Positions 34,958-43,767 of a DNA stretch of 64,000 nucleotides are shown here, piece after piece (position 1 is the first letter of the stretch; each line of letters begins with the position of its first letter). Made by a program: the position numbers and the translations under genes. The DNA is taken from the NCBI GenBank assembly GCA_018003015.1, contig JAGNEZ010000021.1:28331-92330 (forward strand). The letters are read 5' to 3'. The stretch is from Phycisphaerae bacterium (lineage in GTDB: Bacteria > Planctomycetota > Phycisphaerae > UBA1845 > PWPN01). A model generated the notes under the pieces. It was not told the origin of the DNA. It did not search any database and saw only the letters and a program-made list of their open reading frames with translations.

Positions 34958-36991
34958 TTACTCGCCTTTGTCGACGGGGAGTTCGGGGCGGGCGGCCCAT
35001 TCGCTCCAACCCGCGTCATACCAGCGGACATATCGGTAGCCAAGCAGGTTTCTGAGGACGAAGAACGTCTGGCTGGCCTGATGACCCGTGCGGCAGTGAA
35101 TGACAACTGGCGAGTCCTTGGAGGGGATCAATGCCGAATACGCCTTGTCCAGTTCCTCCACCGGCCTGAACACCGTGGCGTCTGCGACCTTGGTCGTATC
35201 CTCGGAGAAAGGCCTGTTCTTTGCGCCCGGGATACGGCCGGCCCTGGCCTCCTCGGATTTCTTGCCCAGGTAGTACTCCACCGGCCGCACATCCAGGACG
35301 ACCGCGTCTCCCTGTTCCACATGAGCCAGCACACGTTCCGCATCAGCTGAGAAGTGATCTGGAGCCGGCCCCGGATAGCTGGTCGGTGCAAATGTGGGCA
35401 GCATCGTGTCCAACGGCCGGTCTTCACTCTTCCACTTGGCGAAGCCTCCGTTGAGAACGCCGTACTTGGCGTGTCCAAGACGGGCGAAGGCCATGGATAC
35501 CATGGTTGCATCCGGCGGCTTGTCGTCGCCAACGATCACGACCGTATCCGTCGTGCTGATTCCCATGAGGGATGCCAGCCGGGCCAGAACATCGCCCGGC
35601 AGCAGCATGGAGGACAATCCGCCGACGACCCCCCGGATGCTTTCCGGGGACAGGCAGACAGAGCCGGGAATGTGGCCGGTGTTGTATTGAGGCTGGAGCC
35701 GGACATCGATGACGCGAAGGTCCGGGCGTTTGAGGTTCTCTGCCAACCAAGCGGTCTCCACCAGCCCCGGCCATGCCGGTTCGGCAGGCCCGGAGGTCGC
35801 GGCCGTCGGGGGCTGAGTCTTCGCGGTCACGACTGCGGGAGATGGGAGGAAGAAGCTCCGCCATGCATTAATCCGGGCGGCCCTCTCGGCGGTGACCGGC
35901 TCGGTGCGCAGAGATGTCGGCTTGAGGCACTTCTCAAGGAATCCGTGGAGCCCGTCCGTCAGGAGGAAGACATTCTGGAAACCGAGGCCACGAAGAACGT
36001 CGACTCCCTGTGCCGGGTGAGTCATGCCGTTGGAGTAGAGAACGATGCTGCCCTTGTTCTTGAGTGGCGTCAGGTACCCGGGCAGATCCGCAAGCGCAAC
36101 GTTGACCGCCCCGCGGAGGTGAAAACTCTGGTATTCGCCGGGGGTGCGAATGTCGATGAGCACGAGATCCTGCTTGCCGGCCATCAGCCAACCCGCCAAC
36201 TGCTTGGGATCGACGTGGTCGGCGCCGGTCTGCACGTCGGTCAGCAGGCCCATCTGCAATGGAATTGCGTCGGTCGCTTGTTCAGATTGGGCGGTCCGGT
36301 CGGTTGCCTCCGAGGCTGCCATCGGGGACAGAACAAACAGGCCGGCCGCCAGGACGAGGAGGGCCGTGCTGAAGGCCTTGAGGAAAGGGCTGTTCAGATA
36401 CAGCCCCGTGCCGCTGACCCGCTTCTCGATGTACTCGGCTCCCCAGAACGCCAGGATGGCCACGACAGCGAGGCCGAAGCCGAACGCCGCCTGGCTGCCC
36501 CCCAGACTGCTCCAGGCGAACCGCACGCCGCTTTCACCCCAGGTGTACAAAGGGTGGGTAACGGAGTACAGCTCGTTGAAGAGAATGCTCCCGACGGAGG
36601 CTCCAACCAGGAAGATCAGAGCGTCCAGCTTGCCGGAAGCCAGACCGACGGCCGCGGTACCCGGGCACCAGCTACTCATCGCAAAGCCGACACCGAACAG
36701 CAGTCCACCGATGATCTGGGCGCCGTACACCGAGGGCATGAAGTACATCTGGTCCCGGGCGATCCAGCCCATGCCCATGCAGTAGGACAGGCCGATCATG
36801 GCCACGACCATGGCCGTGAACATGACTTTCAGCACGGTCATATCGCGGAAGTAGAAGATGCCTGCCAGTTTTCTGGAACTGCCGAAACCGGCCCGTTCCA
36901 GCGAGAAACCGAACGCAAAGCCGACGAACAGAGCGGCGAGAAAGGCCGCCGGTGAGTCGAGGGTATCGAGGCCGTAGAATGTCCTAATCAT
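34958..36991 (-). CDS. YeeE/YedE sulfur transporter half fused to three rhodanese domains
   Basis: 677 residues. The ATG at 36991 has AGGAGG 7 bases upstream and overlaps the stop of the preceding gene by 8 bases, so translation is coupled. Residues 1-225 form a YeeE/YedE (TsuA-like) membrane domain with the conserved SSWCPGTAAVGLASG (Cys109). Three rhodanese domains follow. The first (about 255-350) has SNGMTH where the active cysteine loop should be. The second (about 405-530) has GDDKPPDA, also without cysteine. The third (about 540-677) has HCRTGHQAS with Cys633. Domains two and three resemble a tandem thiosulfate sulfurtransferase. It probably couples uptake of thiosulfate or sulfane sulfur to its transfer; which membrane side the rhodaneses face is uncertain. 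Confidence 0.9.
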   Translation of the reverse strand: MIRTFYGLDTLDSPAAFLAALFVGFAFGFSLERAGFGSSRKLAGIFYFRDMTVLKVMFTAMVVAMIGLSYCMGMGWIARDQMYFMPSVYGAQIIGGLLFGVGFAMSSWCPGTAAVGLASGKLDALIFLVGASVGSILFNELYSVTHPLYTWGESGVRFAWSSLGGSQAAFGFGLAVVAILAFWGAEYIEKRVSGTGLYLNSPFLKAFSTALLVLAAGLFVLSPMAASEATDRTAQSEQATDAIPLQMGLLTDVQTGADHVDPKQLAGWLMAGKQDLVLIDIRTPGEYQSFHLRGAVNVALADLPGYLTPLKNKGSIVLYSNGMTHPAQGVDVLRGLGFQNVFLLTDGLHGFLEKCLKPTSLRTEPVTAERAARINAWRSFFLPSPAVVTAKTQPPTAATSGPAEPAWPGLVETAWLAENLKRPDLRVIDVRLQPQYNTGHIPGSVCLSPESIRGVVGGLSSMLLPGDVLARLASLMGISTTDTVVIVGDDKPPDATMVSMAFARLGHAKYGVLNGGFAKWKSEDRPLDTMLPTFAPTSYPGPAPDHFSADAERVLAHVEQGDAVVLDVRPVEYYLGKKSEEARAGRIPGAKNRPFSEDTTKVADATVFRPVEELDKAYSALIPSKDSPVVIHCRTGHQASQTFFVLRNLLGYRYVRWYDAGWSEWAARPELPVDKGE

Positions 36992-37520
36992 GCCACTGCC
37001 TCCTGACGAACCAGGCGGTTGCATATCCGCCGGCAAACACACAGCCCAGGAACACCAGGCTACCCGACAGGAGCATCGCGCCTCCGGTCAGAGCCTGGCC
37101 CGAGGTGCATCCCTGGGCCAGTCGGCTGGCATAGCCGACCATAATGCCGCCGACGAGGGCCAGAGCCGCCCGCAGACCGGGAGACGCCGCATGGCCACGT
37201 TCGATCCGCAGACTGAGACGATTGGCCAGCAGGGCCGAGAACAGGCCACCCAGGAACGTCCCGGCCAGCATGAAGACGAGGTAGTAGCGTAACGGTTGGG
37301 TGCCCCATCCGCCAAAGTACTTGGACGACAAGACATGCTCGGCGGCCACGCAGCTTTCCGCGAACGCCCCAACCCGAGCGATGCCGGCCGATGCGCCCAG
37401 CCCCGCTCCCAGAATCAGGAACGAGGCCAGAAGGGTCAGGCCTAGCAGCACACCTGCCAGGTAGGGGTTCATATAGGGCTTCGGGGCTCGTGATTCATCG
37501 GATCTGTCTGTGTTCATCAT
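36984..37520 (-). CDS. YeeE/YedE family membrane protein (transporter half)
   Basis: 178 residues from the ATG at 37520; the next codon is also ATG. It has about five hydrophobic segments and the family motifs GAFAESCVAAEHV and RLAQGCTSGQALTGGAMLLS, whose cysteines handle thiosulfate or sulfide in TsuA-type transporters. YeeE/YedE proteins often come as two halves, and the other half is the N terminus of the next gene. It starts 2 bases after the MBL-rhodanese stop. A three-gene sulfur operon is clear. Confidence 0.9.
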   Translation of the reverse strand: MMNTDRSDESRAPKPYMNPYLAGVLLGLTLLASFLILGAGLGASAGIARVGAFAESCVAAEHVLSSKYFGGWGTQPLRYYLVFMLAGTFLGGLFSALLANRLSLRIERGHAASPGLRAALALVGGIMVGYASRLAQGCTSGQALTGGAMLLSGSLVFLGCVFAGGYATAWFVRRQWHD

Positions 37521-37522
37521 GG

Positions 37523-39535
37523 TTAGCACCCTGCACTCTTCTTCTTGGGAGCCTGCGGCGTCTCCGGTTTGGGCTGCAACGGCCGTTGTGCCGGGGCGGC
37601 AGCGGATGGTACGGGCATGAGCCCGGTTCGAGGGGAGAGTGGCACTTCCCTTACGGCCGGAGCCAACTCGCTTGCCTGCCAGTAGCCCTCTACGCCGCCG
37701 TACAGGGCTTTGACCACACGCTGGGTTTTCTGAGAGAGGATGCCCGCCGTCTGCATGGCCAGGGAGCCGTCCCGGTCTACGACGACCAGCGGGCCTGCAC
37801 CGACCAGATACGCCGGGTTGCCGATCAGATCGGCGATATCCACGTTCCTGGAGCCGGGGATGCTGTAGTCCGCGAAATCCTGGGGCGGCCTGATGTCCAC
37901 CAGATCGAAGGTCCCGGGCAGGTCCTTGATCGTTCGCTTGAGTTCCTCGGCGGAGATCCGATCCGCGAGGCGCACGGCCCGATGGGCGCCCGGCGAGCTC
38001 CCCCCCGCCCTGGTTTCAGACCCGTGGACCGGCAGGCCGGCGTTGATCCAGGCTTCGCTGCCGCCGGCGAGCGACGAAACCTGCTTGAAGCCGTTTCGTT
38101 CCAGAATTCCCACCGCCATGCTGGAGCGGTAGGCGGAGTTGCACACTGCCACGACCGGGAGCGACGGATCAAGCTTCACCGACAGCTCAGCCAGGTGATT
38201 CAGCGGCAGGTTGACTACCGTGCCGATGCGGACGCCCATCCATTCGCTGGGCAGCCGCACGTCGACGATGATCGGGGCGTCGCCTTGCTGCATCCTCGCA
38301 TGCAGGTCGGCAGGCTTGATTGGCGCATTAGTCAAGACCGGCAGAGCCGCGTTCCTCCAACTCTCCCAGGTGATAATCCCGGCCCGGTACCCGACCCGAT
38401 GTAGACGGTGAATCGCTTCCTTCAACTCCTCTGGGCTGCCGCAGAGAACCAGCGGCGCGCCCCAGGGCACCATGATGCCCGTCCAGGTTTCGAAACGCCC
38501 GCGCACGCCGATATTGACCGAATGGGGGATGTGTCCGGCCGCGAACGAATCCGCGTCTCGCAGGTCAACGACATAGTGTTTGCTGGCGTCCGTGAGTTCC
38601 GGACCAGCTGGTACTTCCGGGGGCAACGCGGCCTTCCAGTCAATGAGTTCCGGACCCTTCTTGTTCATGGCCGCGTTGTGCTTGAAGTATTGCGGGGCTT
38701 CCGGCAAGCCCTCCAGCACCGCCGCGACATATTCACTGCGACCGTGATGCTGCACGTAAGGATTCGACGTCTTCTCGGCTCCGATCGTCGAGAAAGGTTT
38801 GTCGCTGAGGTGGGCACCGCAGAGCGAGCCGGCCCCATGTGCAGGGAGGATCATGACGTCGTCACCCGCTTTAGAGAGCTTGTTGTTCCAGGTGTCGAAG
38901 GACATCGAAGCCAATGTCGCCGCGGTCATGGTGCCTTCGAGCAGGTCCGGTCGTCCCACGCTGCCGACGAACAGGACGTCGCCGGTGAACATGGCTTCCG
39001 GCCGATCCGTCTTCTGGCGGCTGTAGACATAGCCGGTGAGGGACTCGTGTGTGTGGCCGGGCGTATCGATGGCCACCACCGTTGCCTCGCCGACGGTCAG
39101 CTTGTCGCCTTCCTTGAGCGGTTCATATTTGAACTCGGTGCCGGCGACGGTTCGCTTGTAGATCGGGCAGCCTGTGGCTCTGGCCATCTCCATGTGGCCA
39201 GCGACGAAATCGGCATGGGAATGAGTCAGGAACACGCCCTTGACTGTCAACCCTTCCTTGCTGACGAAATCCAGATAGCTCTGGACGTCCCGGCCGGGAT
39301 CCACGACCAGTGCTTCCTTGCCGCTGGCCAGAATGTAGGAGTAGTGCGACAGCACCGGCAGATTGAGCTGCGCGATGCGGAAGCCCGGAAACTGGTAGAC
39401 ATCCACAATCTGGTAGGTGGCCGCATCCCCACCATGGGATGCCGATTCTCCGTCCTTGAGCTTGACCTTCTCTTCAGCCTGTGCCAATCCTGTGAGAAGG
39501 CACAGAGCCACCAACATGCCCGCCAATCGTCTCAT
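37523..39535 (-). CDS. Exported MBL-fold persulfide dioxygenase-like protein with rhodanese modules
   Basis: 670 residues with a signal peptide (MRRLAGMLVALCLLTGLAQA). The metallo-beta-lactamase domain (about 40-290) has THSHADF (His105, His107, Asp109), PGHTHES (His161) and FTGDVLF (Asp186), as in ETHE1/CstB-type persulfide dioxygenases, with Phe in place of the second His of HxHxDH. Three rhodanese modules follow: about 310-400 with LCGSPEE (Cys365), 405-505 with AVCNSAYRSS (Cys465, the best candidate for activity), and 525-620 with VDRDGS and no cysteine. The protein ends in a Pro/Lys-rich tail with a final Cys. TAGGAGG lies 8 bases before the ATG. It is the first gene of the sulfur operon; export to the periplasm is inferred. 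Confidence 0.9.
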   Translation of the reverse strand: MRRLAGMLVALCLLTGLAQAEEKVKLKDGESASHGGDAATYQIVDVYQFPGFRIAQLNLPVLSHYSYILASGKEALVVDPGRDVQSYLDFVSKEGLTVKGVFLTHSHADFVAGHMEMARATGCPIYKRTVAGTEFKYEPLKEGDKLTVGEATVVAIDTPGHTHESLTGYVYSRQKTDRPEAMFTGDVLFVGSVGRPDLLEGTMTAATLASMSFDTWNNKLSKAGDDVMILPAHGAGSLCGAHLSDKPFSTIGAEKTSNPYVQHHGRSEYVAAVLEGLPEAPQYFKHNAAMNKKGPELIDWKAALPPEVPAGPELTDASKHYVVDLRDADSFAAGHIPHSVNIGVRGRFETWTGIMVPWGAPLVLCGSPEELKEAIHRLHRVGYRAGIITWESWRNAALPVLTNAPIKPADLHARMQQGDAPIIVDVRLPSEWMGVRIGTVVNLPLNHLAELSVKLDPSLPVVAVCNSAYRSSMAVGILERNGFKQVSSLAGGSEAWINAGLPVHGSETRAGGSSPGAHRAVRLADRISAEELKRTIKDLPGTFDLVDIRPPQDFADYSIPGSRNVDIADLIGNPAYLVGAGPLVVVDRDGSLAMQTAGILSQKTQRVVKALYGGVEGYWQASELAPAVREVPLSPRTGLMPVPSAAAPAQRPLQPKPETPQAPKKKSAGC

Positions 39536-39790
39536 CTGAACGCCTCCTAGTAGGTGACGTCGGCACAGAGATCATGCCCCTGTCACATGGGCCTTTCGTT
39601 CCGCCCCGTGCCGACGGCTGTTCGTCTCGACATTATCGCCGCGCTCCTCGTGTCTATGCCACCCAGAGAGCATTCCACTGACAGCGGAGGGACGGATTTC
39701 GGGGTGATTCTCCCTTGGCCCCAAAGACTCGTCGCCGGAACGGTCTCCACTACAGTGTCGCTGTACAGGACGTCGGCCGCTCCGGTCATT

Positions 39791-42301
39791 CTACTCTCTC
39801 GTGCCGAGGGATTGTTGCAGAAGGCCGAAGTCGGCCTGATCCACGTCGGCGTCCCCGTCAAGGTCCGCATCCAGACACTCCGGACGGGTTTGGGGGATAG
39901 CGGGCCCGAGGGCACACATCCGCAGATGCCGGAAATCCACCAGGTCAACATCGCGGTCGTAGTCAAAATCTCCTGGTAGCACCGGCACGTGTTCAAACGG
40001 ACCAAGATCAACCAGGGGGGCTGTTCCGAGTCCGGTGTCCGGCACGGCCACCGCATCCTCAAGTCGTCGATAGCCTGCGACATCGAGAGCGATTGGCTCG
40101 GTCCTGTTGCCGTCGGCGTCAAGATCGACGACGTCAGGGGGCAGAATGGAGTTGTCGCCTGCGTCAATGCACGGAGAACCGCCACGCAGACGATAATTGT
40201 CATCCTCGTTGCCGGGCACGTTGTCTGGTCCATCGGCATCGACGAACAACGGGTCGGCCGCGGATACTGCCGTACCGCTGGCCGTTCCCGTCCAGTTCTG
40301 AACACAACAGTAGCTCAGGCTGGCGGTGGTGGTGGCCACCTGGGCTTGTTCGCCGTTCCCGGTCAGGTCGCTGTTACCCCAGACGATGCTGTTGGTCACC
40401 GTGGTCATGCTGGGTGGCCAGCCAAGTAAGCCTCCCCCCTGTGCGGCGGAGTTGAAAGCGATGGTGCAATTGACCACGAGTGGTGAGCTGCCCGTGTTGT
40501 GGATCGCCCCCCCGGCGTCGCCGGCTACGTTGCCGCTCAACAGGCAATTGGCGAGCATCGGGGCTGCCGACTCGTAATGCTGGATGGCTCCCCCGTATTG
40601 GGCGTGGTTGCCTCGGAATGTACAGCTGATGAACAGGGGTGAGCTCGCCAGTACTCGGGCCGCGCCGCCAGCGTAACCGGCCTCATTGCCCTCATACGCA
40701 CAAGCGATGATTCGGGGCGAGCTGCCCAGATCCAGGTACAAGGCTCCGCCATCCTGTAACGCCTGATTGCCCCCGAAGTAGCAGCGGGAGATGGTGGGCT
40801 CGCTTTCGTGCATGCAGATGGCACCTCCGAATACGGCCGAATTGCCGATGAACGAGCAGGAGTAGACGGTCAGATTGCCGCCGTCAATAAACAAGCCTCC
40901 TCCGTATGTTCCATTCGCTCCGGTGACTGTGAAGCCGTCCAATGTGGTCGAGGCGTCGGTTGCGGATGCGTCGATCACGACGTAGCTGTTGTCGGCGTTG
41001 TTCGCCGGCAATACCCCATCGTTGTTGTTCAGATCGCCGCTGAGCACGGTGACGTTGACAGACGGGTTGCGTTCGAACCGCTGATACTCGTAGCCGGCGA
41101 AGCCGCCGTATAGCGCAACGCCTGACACGAGGCGAAAGCTCAGGTTGCGGTCTCCGTCGGGCAAAGCGGGTTGGTAGGTGCCGGCCGCTACCCAAATCTC
41201 ATCTCCCGCCTTGGCGGCGGCCAGGGCGGACTGCAGATCGGTCAATGCGTCGGCCCAGTTCAGGCCGGTCTGTGCGCCGATCGCATCCCGCTTGACTCGC
41301 CACACCTTCGTGTCATCGCAGGCGTCGATGAGGCCGTCCCCATCGCTGTCAGATTCGCACCAGTCCGGAATGGCATTCGCATTGCAGTCGGGGAACGTGC
41401 CCAGACCATTATGGCGAGTGACCCCCGACGCTCGATACGCCGCCACGGCGCTCTCGGTTTGGGCGGCGGTGAGAATCGTGTTTGTCGCATGGTAGACCCA
41501 GTCCACCTCCATGGTCAGATCGGCACTGATATTTGCGTTGAGGGGCGTCGCAAACCAGTGCAACAGCAGAATACGCATGCTCGATTCGGGGTAGTATCTG
41601 CCCCCGTGACTGGCCCGCAATACCCCGTCGACGTAATAGCGCACCGTTCCATCGCTGATCTGAATGGTGTAGGTGTGCCAGCCCGCCAGTGTCCCGCACA
41701 CTGGCGATGGCGTTCCCGGGAGCTTCTCTTCGACAAAGGGGTTGTCACAGAATTGCTCCCAGGTCTGCAGATGAAGGGCAGGTAACGCTCCGCATCGTGT
41801 GCTCCATGGATCCGTGGGTGTGTATTCGATATCACACTCGGAGTAGCTCGGGTCGCAGACCAGACCCTTGTAGGTGACAAACGCCTGAACGCTGTGTTGG
41901 CCGGCACCCGCGAAGCTATCGGCGAACTTGATCCGGGCACTGTAGGTACCCTCGAGGAACGGGTCACCATCCGTGTCAACTTCGGATTGAAAGGTACCCG
42001 CAGCTGTGCCGTCGGTCGTCGCTCGAAGTCGCATGACGCGGTTACCGAGAATCGACGGGTCATCGGCCCAGGTTACGTAATCCTCCCGCCAGCTGACCCC
42101 GGCCGGCCCCGGCCCTCCCGACCCGTTTCGCACGTACCAGCCGAAACACTGGAACTGAGGATCCACAGGATTGCCCGCCCCGCCACCCGCGTAGCTGAAA
42201 TCGTCGAAGAACTCTGCGGCGACAGCGGCGCCAGTGCCTGCCGAGGCCATCACCCAAGCGGCAAGCATCGGCCCGATTCCATGGTGCCAAAGCGACATCA
42301 T
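39791..42301 (-). CDS. Secreted GH16-like and beta-helix protein with dockerin-like end
   Basis: 836 residues. A signal peptide (about 1-28) is followed by a concanavalin-type domain (about 30-285) with EFFDDFSYAGGG, a stretch ending SECDIEYTP and WHTYTIQISDGTVRYYVDGV. This resembles GH16/laminarinase folds, but the ExDxxE catalytic motif is only partly present (ECDIEY). A calcium-like segment (SDSDGDGLIDACDD) leads into a right-handed beta-helix (about 340-690) of repeats such as GGGLFIDGGNLTVYSCSFIG. The C terminus carries the dockerin-like pair DFDYDRDVDLVDFRHLRMC and DLDGDADVDQADFGLLQQ. GGGAGG precedes the ATG. It is 13 bases downstream of the GT2 gene, so it is probably exported with or bound to the same polysaccharide. 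Confidence 0.8.
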   Translation of the reverse strand: MMSLWHHGIGPMLAAWVMASAGTGAAVAAEFFDDFSYAGGGAGNPVDPQFQCFGWYVRNGSGGPGPAGVSWREDYVTWADDPSILGNRVMRLRATTDGTAAGTFQSEVDTDGDPFLEGTYSARIKFADSFAGAGQHSVQAFVTYKGLVCDPSYSECDIEYTPTDPWSTRCGALPALHLQTWEQFCDNPFVEEKLPGTPSPVCGTLAGWHTYTIQISDGTVRYYVDGVLRASHGGRYYPESSMRILLLHWFATPLNANISADLTMEVDWVYHATNTILTAAQTESAVAAYRASGVTRHNGLGTFPDCNANAIPDWCESDSDGDGLIDACDDTKVWRVKRDAIGAQTGLNWADALTDLQSALAAAKAGDEIWVAAGTYQPALPDGDRNLSFRLVSGVALYGGFAGYEYQRFERNPSVNVTVLSGDLNNNDGVLPANNADNSYVVIDASATDASTTLDGFTVTGANGTYGGGLFIDGGNLTVYSCSFIGNSAVFGGAICMHESEPTISRCYFGGNQALQDGGALYLDLGSSPRIIACAYEGNEAGYAGGAARVLASSPLFISCTFRGNHAQYGGAIQHYESAAPMLANCLLSGNVAGDAGGAIHNTGSSPLVVNCTIAFNSAAQGGGLLGWPPSMTTVTNSIVWGNSDLTGNGEQAQVATTTASLSYCCVQNWTGTASGTAVSAADPLFVDADGPDNVPGNEDDNYRLRGGSPCIDAGDNSILPPDVVDLDADGNRTEPIALDVAGYRRLEDAVAVPDTGLGTAPLVDLGPFEHVPVLPGDFDYDRDVDLVDFRHLRMCALGPAIPQTRPECLDADLDGDADVDQADFGLLQQSLGTRE

Positions 42302-42314
42302 CTGTTAACCTCCC

Positions 42315-43751
42315 TCAAGACCAGCGCATCGAGGTGCCGCGGATCTCGTCAAGAACCGCAATAAGCCAGGCGCTGTTCAACATGAATCCGTGATAGAAGT
42401 CGTACACGAGCAACGCGGGCAAGAGTGACAGGCTGTCGCCGTGCAGGGCGATGCAGAACGCCGCTGCGTTGAGACTCAGCATGAGGACCGGGCAAGCACC
42501 CAGGAGGATCGCTGCCAGGCTGCCGCCGCTCACCAGATAGAAAAGCACCGCGGCCATCCCGGCCGCATAGGCAAACGGCAAGGCGAACATCTCCGCGCCG
42601 TACGTGATGGCAAGCCAGCCCAACACGCGCGGCCGGAGCATTGACGGGTAGGCGCGTGAACGCTGGAAGTACTTCCTCAGCACTTGAATGGTGCCTCGCG
42701 CCCAGCGGTAGCGTTGACTAAGCAAGGCAAACGGCCATTCGGGCGCCTTGGTATGCGAGACGGCATAGGGCTCGTAAACTATCCGTCCCCCGAGAGAGAG
42801 GACCGACAGACTGAGATCGAAGTCCTCGGCGAACGTGTCTCCGTCCAGCGGGCCATAGATATGGCCGGGTTTGACCGGACGTCCGCTCGGGCCCCAGCGC
42901 ATGAAGACCTCCTCCATGATTGAACGGCGATAGAGCCCGAGTGGTCCGGGAACCACGAGGACCGTTCCCGAATGGCTTTGGGCCAGACGCAGTGCTCCGC
43001 TGGCCATGACATATTCAAGAGCCTGCAGGCGAGTCAGCAGATTGACTCGGTTGCGCACCCGAATCTGGCCGGCTACTGCGTCGATTGTGGGATTGGACAT
43101 TCGCTCCACCATGAGGCGAATGGATTGCGGAGCCAGCTTGGAGTCGGCATCGACGCAGAGGCAGAGTTCGCCGGTTGAATGGGCAAAAGCGAAGTTGAGG
43201 GCGCTCCATTTCCCACCGTTTGGTTTGCGGTAAACGCGGACGCTGCAGTTGCGGTAATCGCCCTGAAACGGGGTGGCATTTTCGTAAGTGGCATCCGTCG
43301 AGCCGTCGTCGACAACGATCACTTCGAAGCTTGGATAGTCCAGGGCGATGAGTGAATCCAGAGCCGGGGCAATGGTGTCTCCCTCGTTGAAGGCCGGCAC
43401 GAAGATGGATACAGTTGGCCAGCTGGCGACAGGGGGACTCCGTCGGCGGCGGTATCTGCGCAACTCGAGAAACGTCAGAGAGAAGAAGATGATCCACCGC
43501 CCCCCGGAAAGCAATGCCGCGCCGGTCAAAAAGAGGATTGCCGGCAAAAGTAGAGCACGGTTGGGATGGTCTTGGATCAGACTCAGCGACCACGAGAAGA
43601 CACGATAGGGCACGTAAGTTGAGGCGAAGACGGCCATGACCATTGTGGAGACCACGGTTACGACCAGCAGGCGTCCTGGCATGGCGCAGCGGGGGTCCGC
43701 GTCGAGAATGTGATTCGAGAACACGCACTTGGGCGCCGCGAGACTCGCCAT
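42315..43751 (-). CDS. Membrane glycosyltransferase family 2, polysaccharide synthase type
   Basis: 478 residues. Two N-terminal helices, a cytosolic GT-A domain and three or four C-terminal helices give the layout of cellulose/PNAG/alginate synthases. Motifs in order: SIFVPAFNEGDT, VVDDGST, LCVDADSKL (DxD), TFAEDFDLSLSVL (the catalytic Asp region) and QRYRWARGTIQVL (QxxRW). No PilZ domain is attached. I chose the ATG at 43751, which has GGAGG 8 bases upstream and lies 16 bases after the previous stop. Upstream in the operon is a membrane-fusion-like protein, as in alg8-alg44 type loci. The polymer is unknown. Confidence 0.92.
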   Translation of the reverse strand: MASLAAPKCVFSNHILDADPRCAMPGRLLVVTVVSTMVMAVFASTYVPYRVFSWSLSLIQDHPNRALLLPAILFLTGAALLSGGRWIIFFSLTFLELRRYRRRRSPPVASWPTVSIFVPAFNEGDTIAPALDSLIALDYPSFEVIVVDDGSTDATYENATPFQGDYRNCSVRVYRKPNGGKWSALNFAFAHSTGELCLCVDADSKLAPQSIRLMVERMSNPTIDAVAGQIRVRNRVNLLTRLQALEYVMASGALRLAQSHSGTVLVVPGPLGLYRRSIMEEVFMRWGPSGRPVKPGHIYGPLDGDTFAEDFDLSLSVLSLGGRIVYEPYAVSHTKAPEWPFALLSQRYRWARGTIQVLRKYFQRSRAYPSMLRPRVLGWLAITYGAEMFALPFAYAAGMAAVLFYLVSGGSLAAILLGACPVLMLSLNAAAFCIALHGDSLSLLPALLVYDFYHGFMLNSAWLIAVLDEIRGTSMRWS

Positions 43752-43767
43752 CCTAACACCCTCCGGC

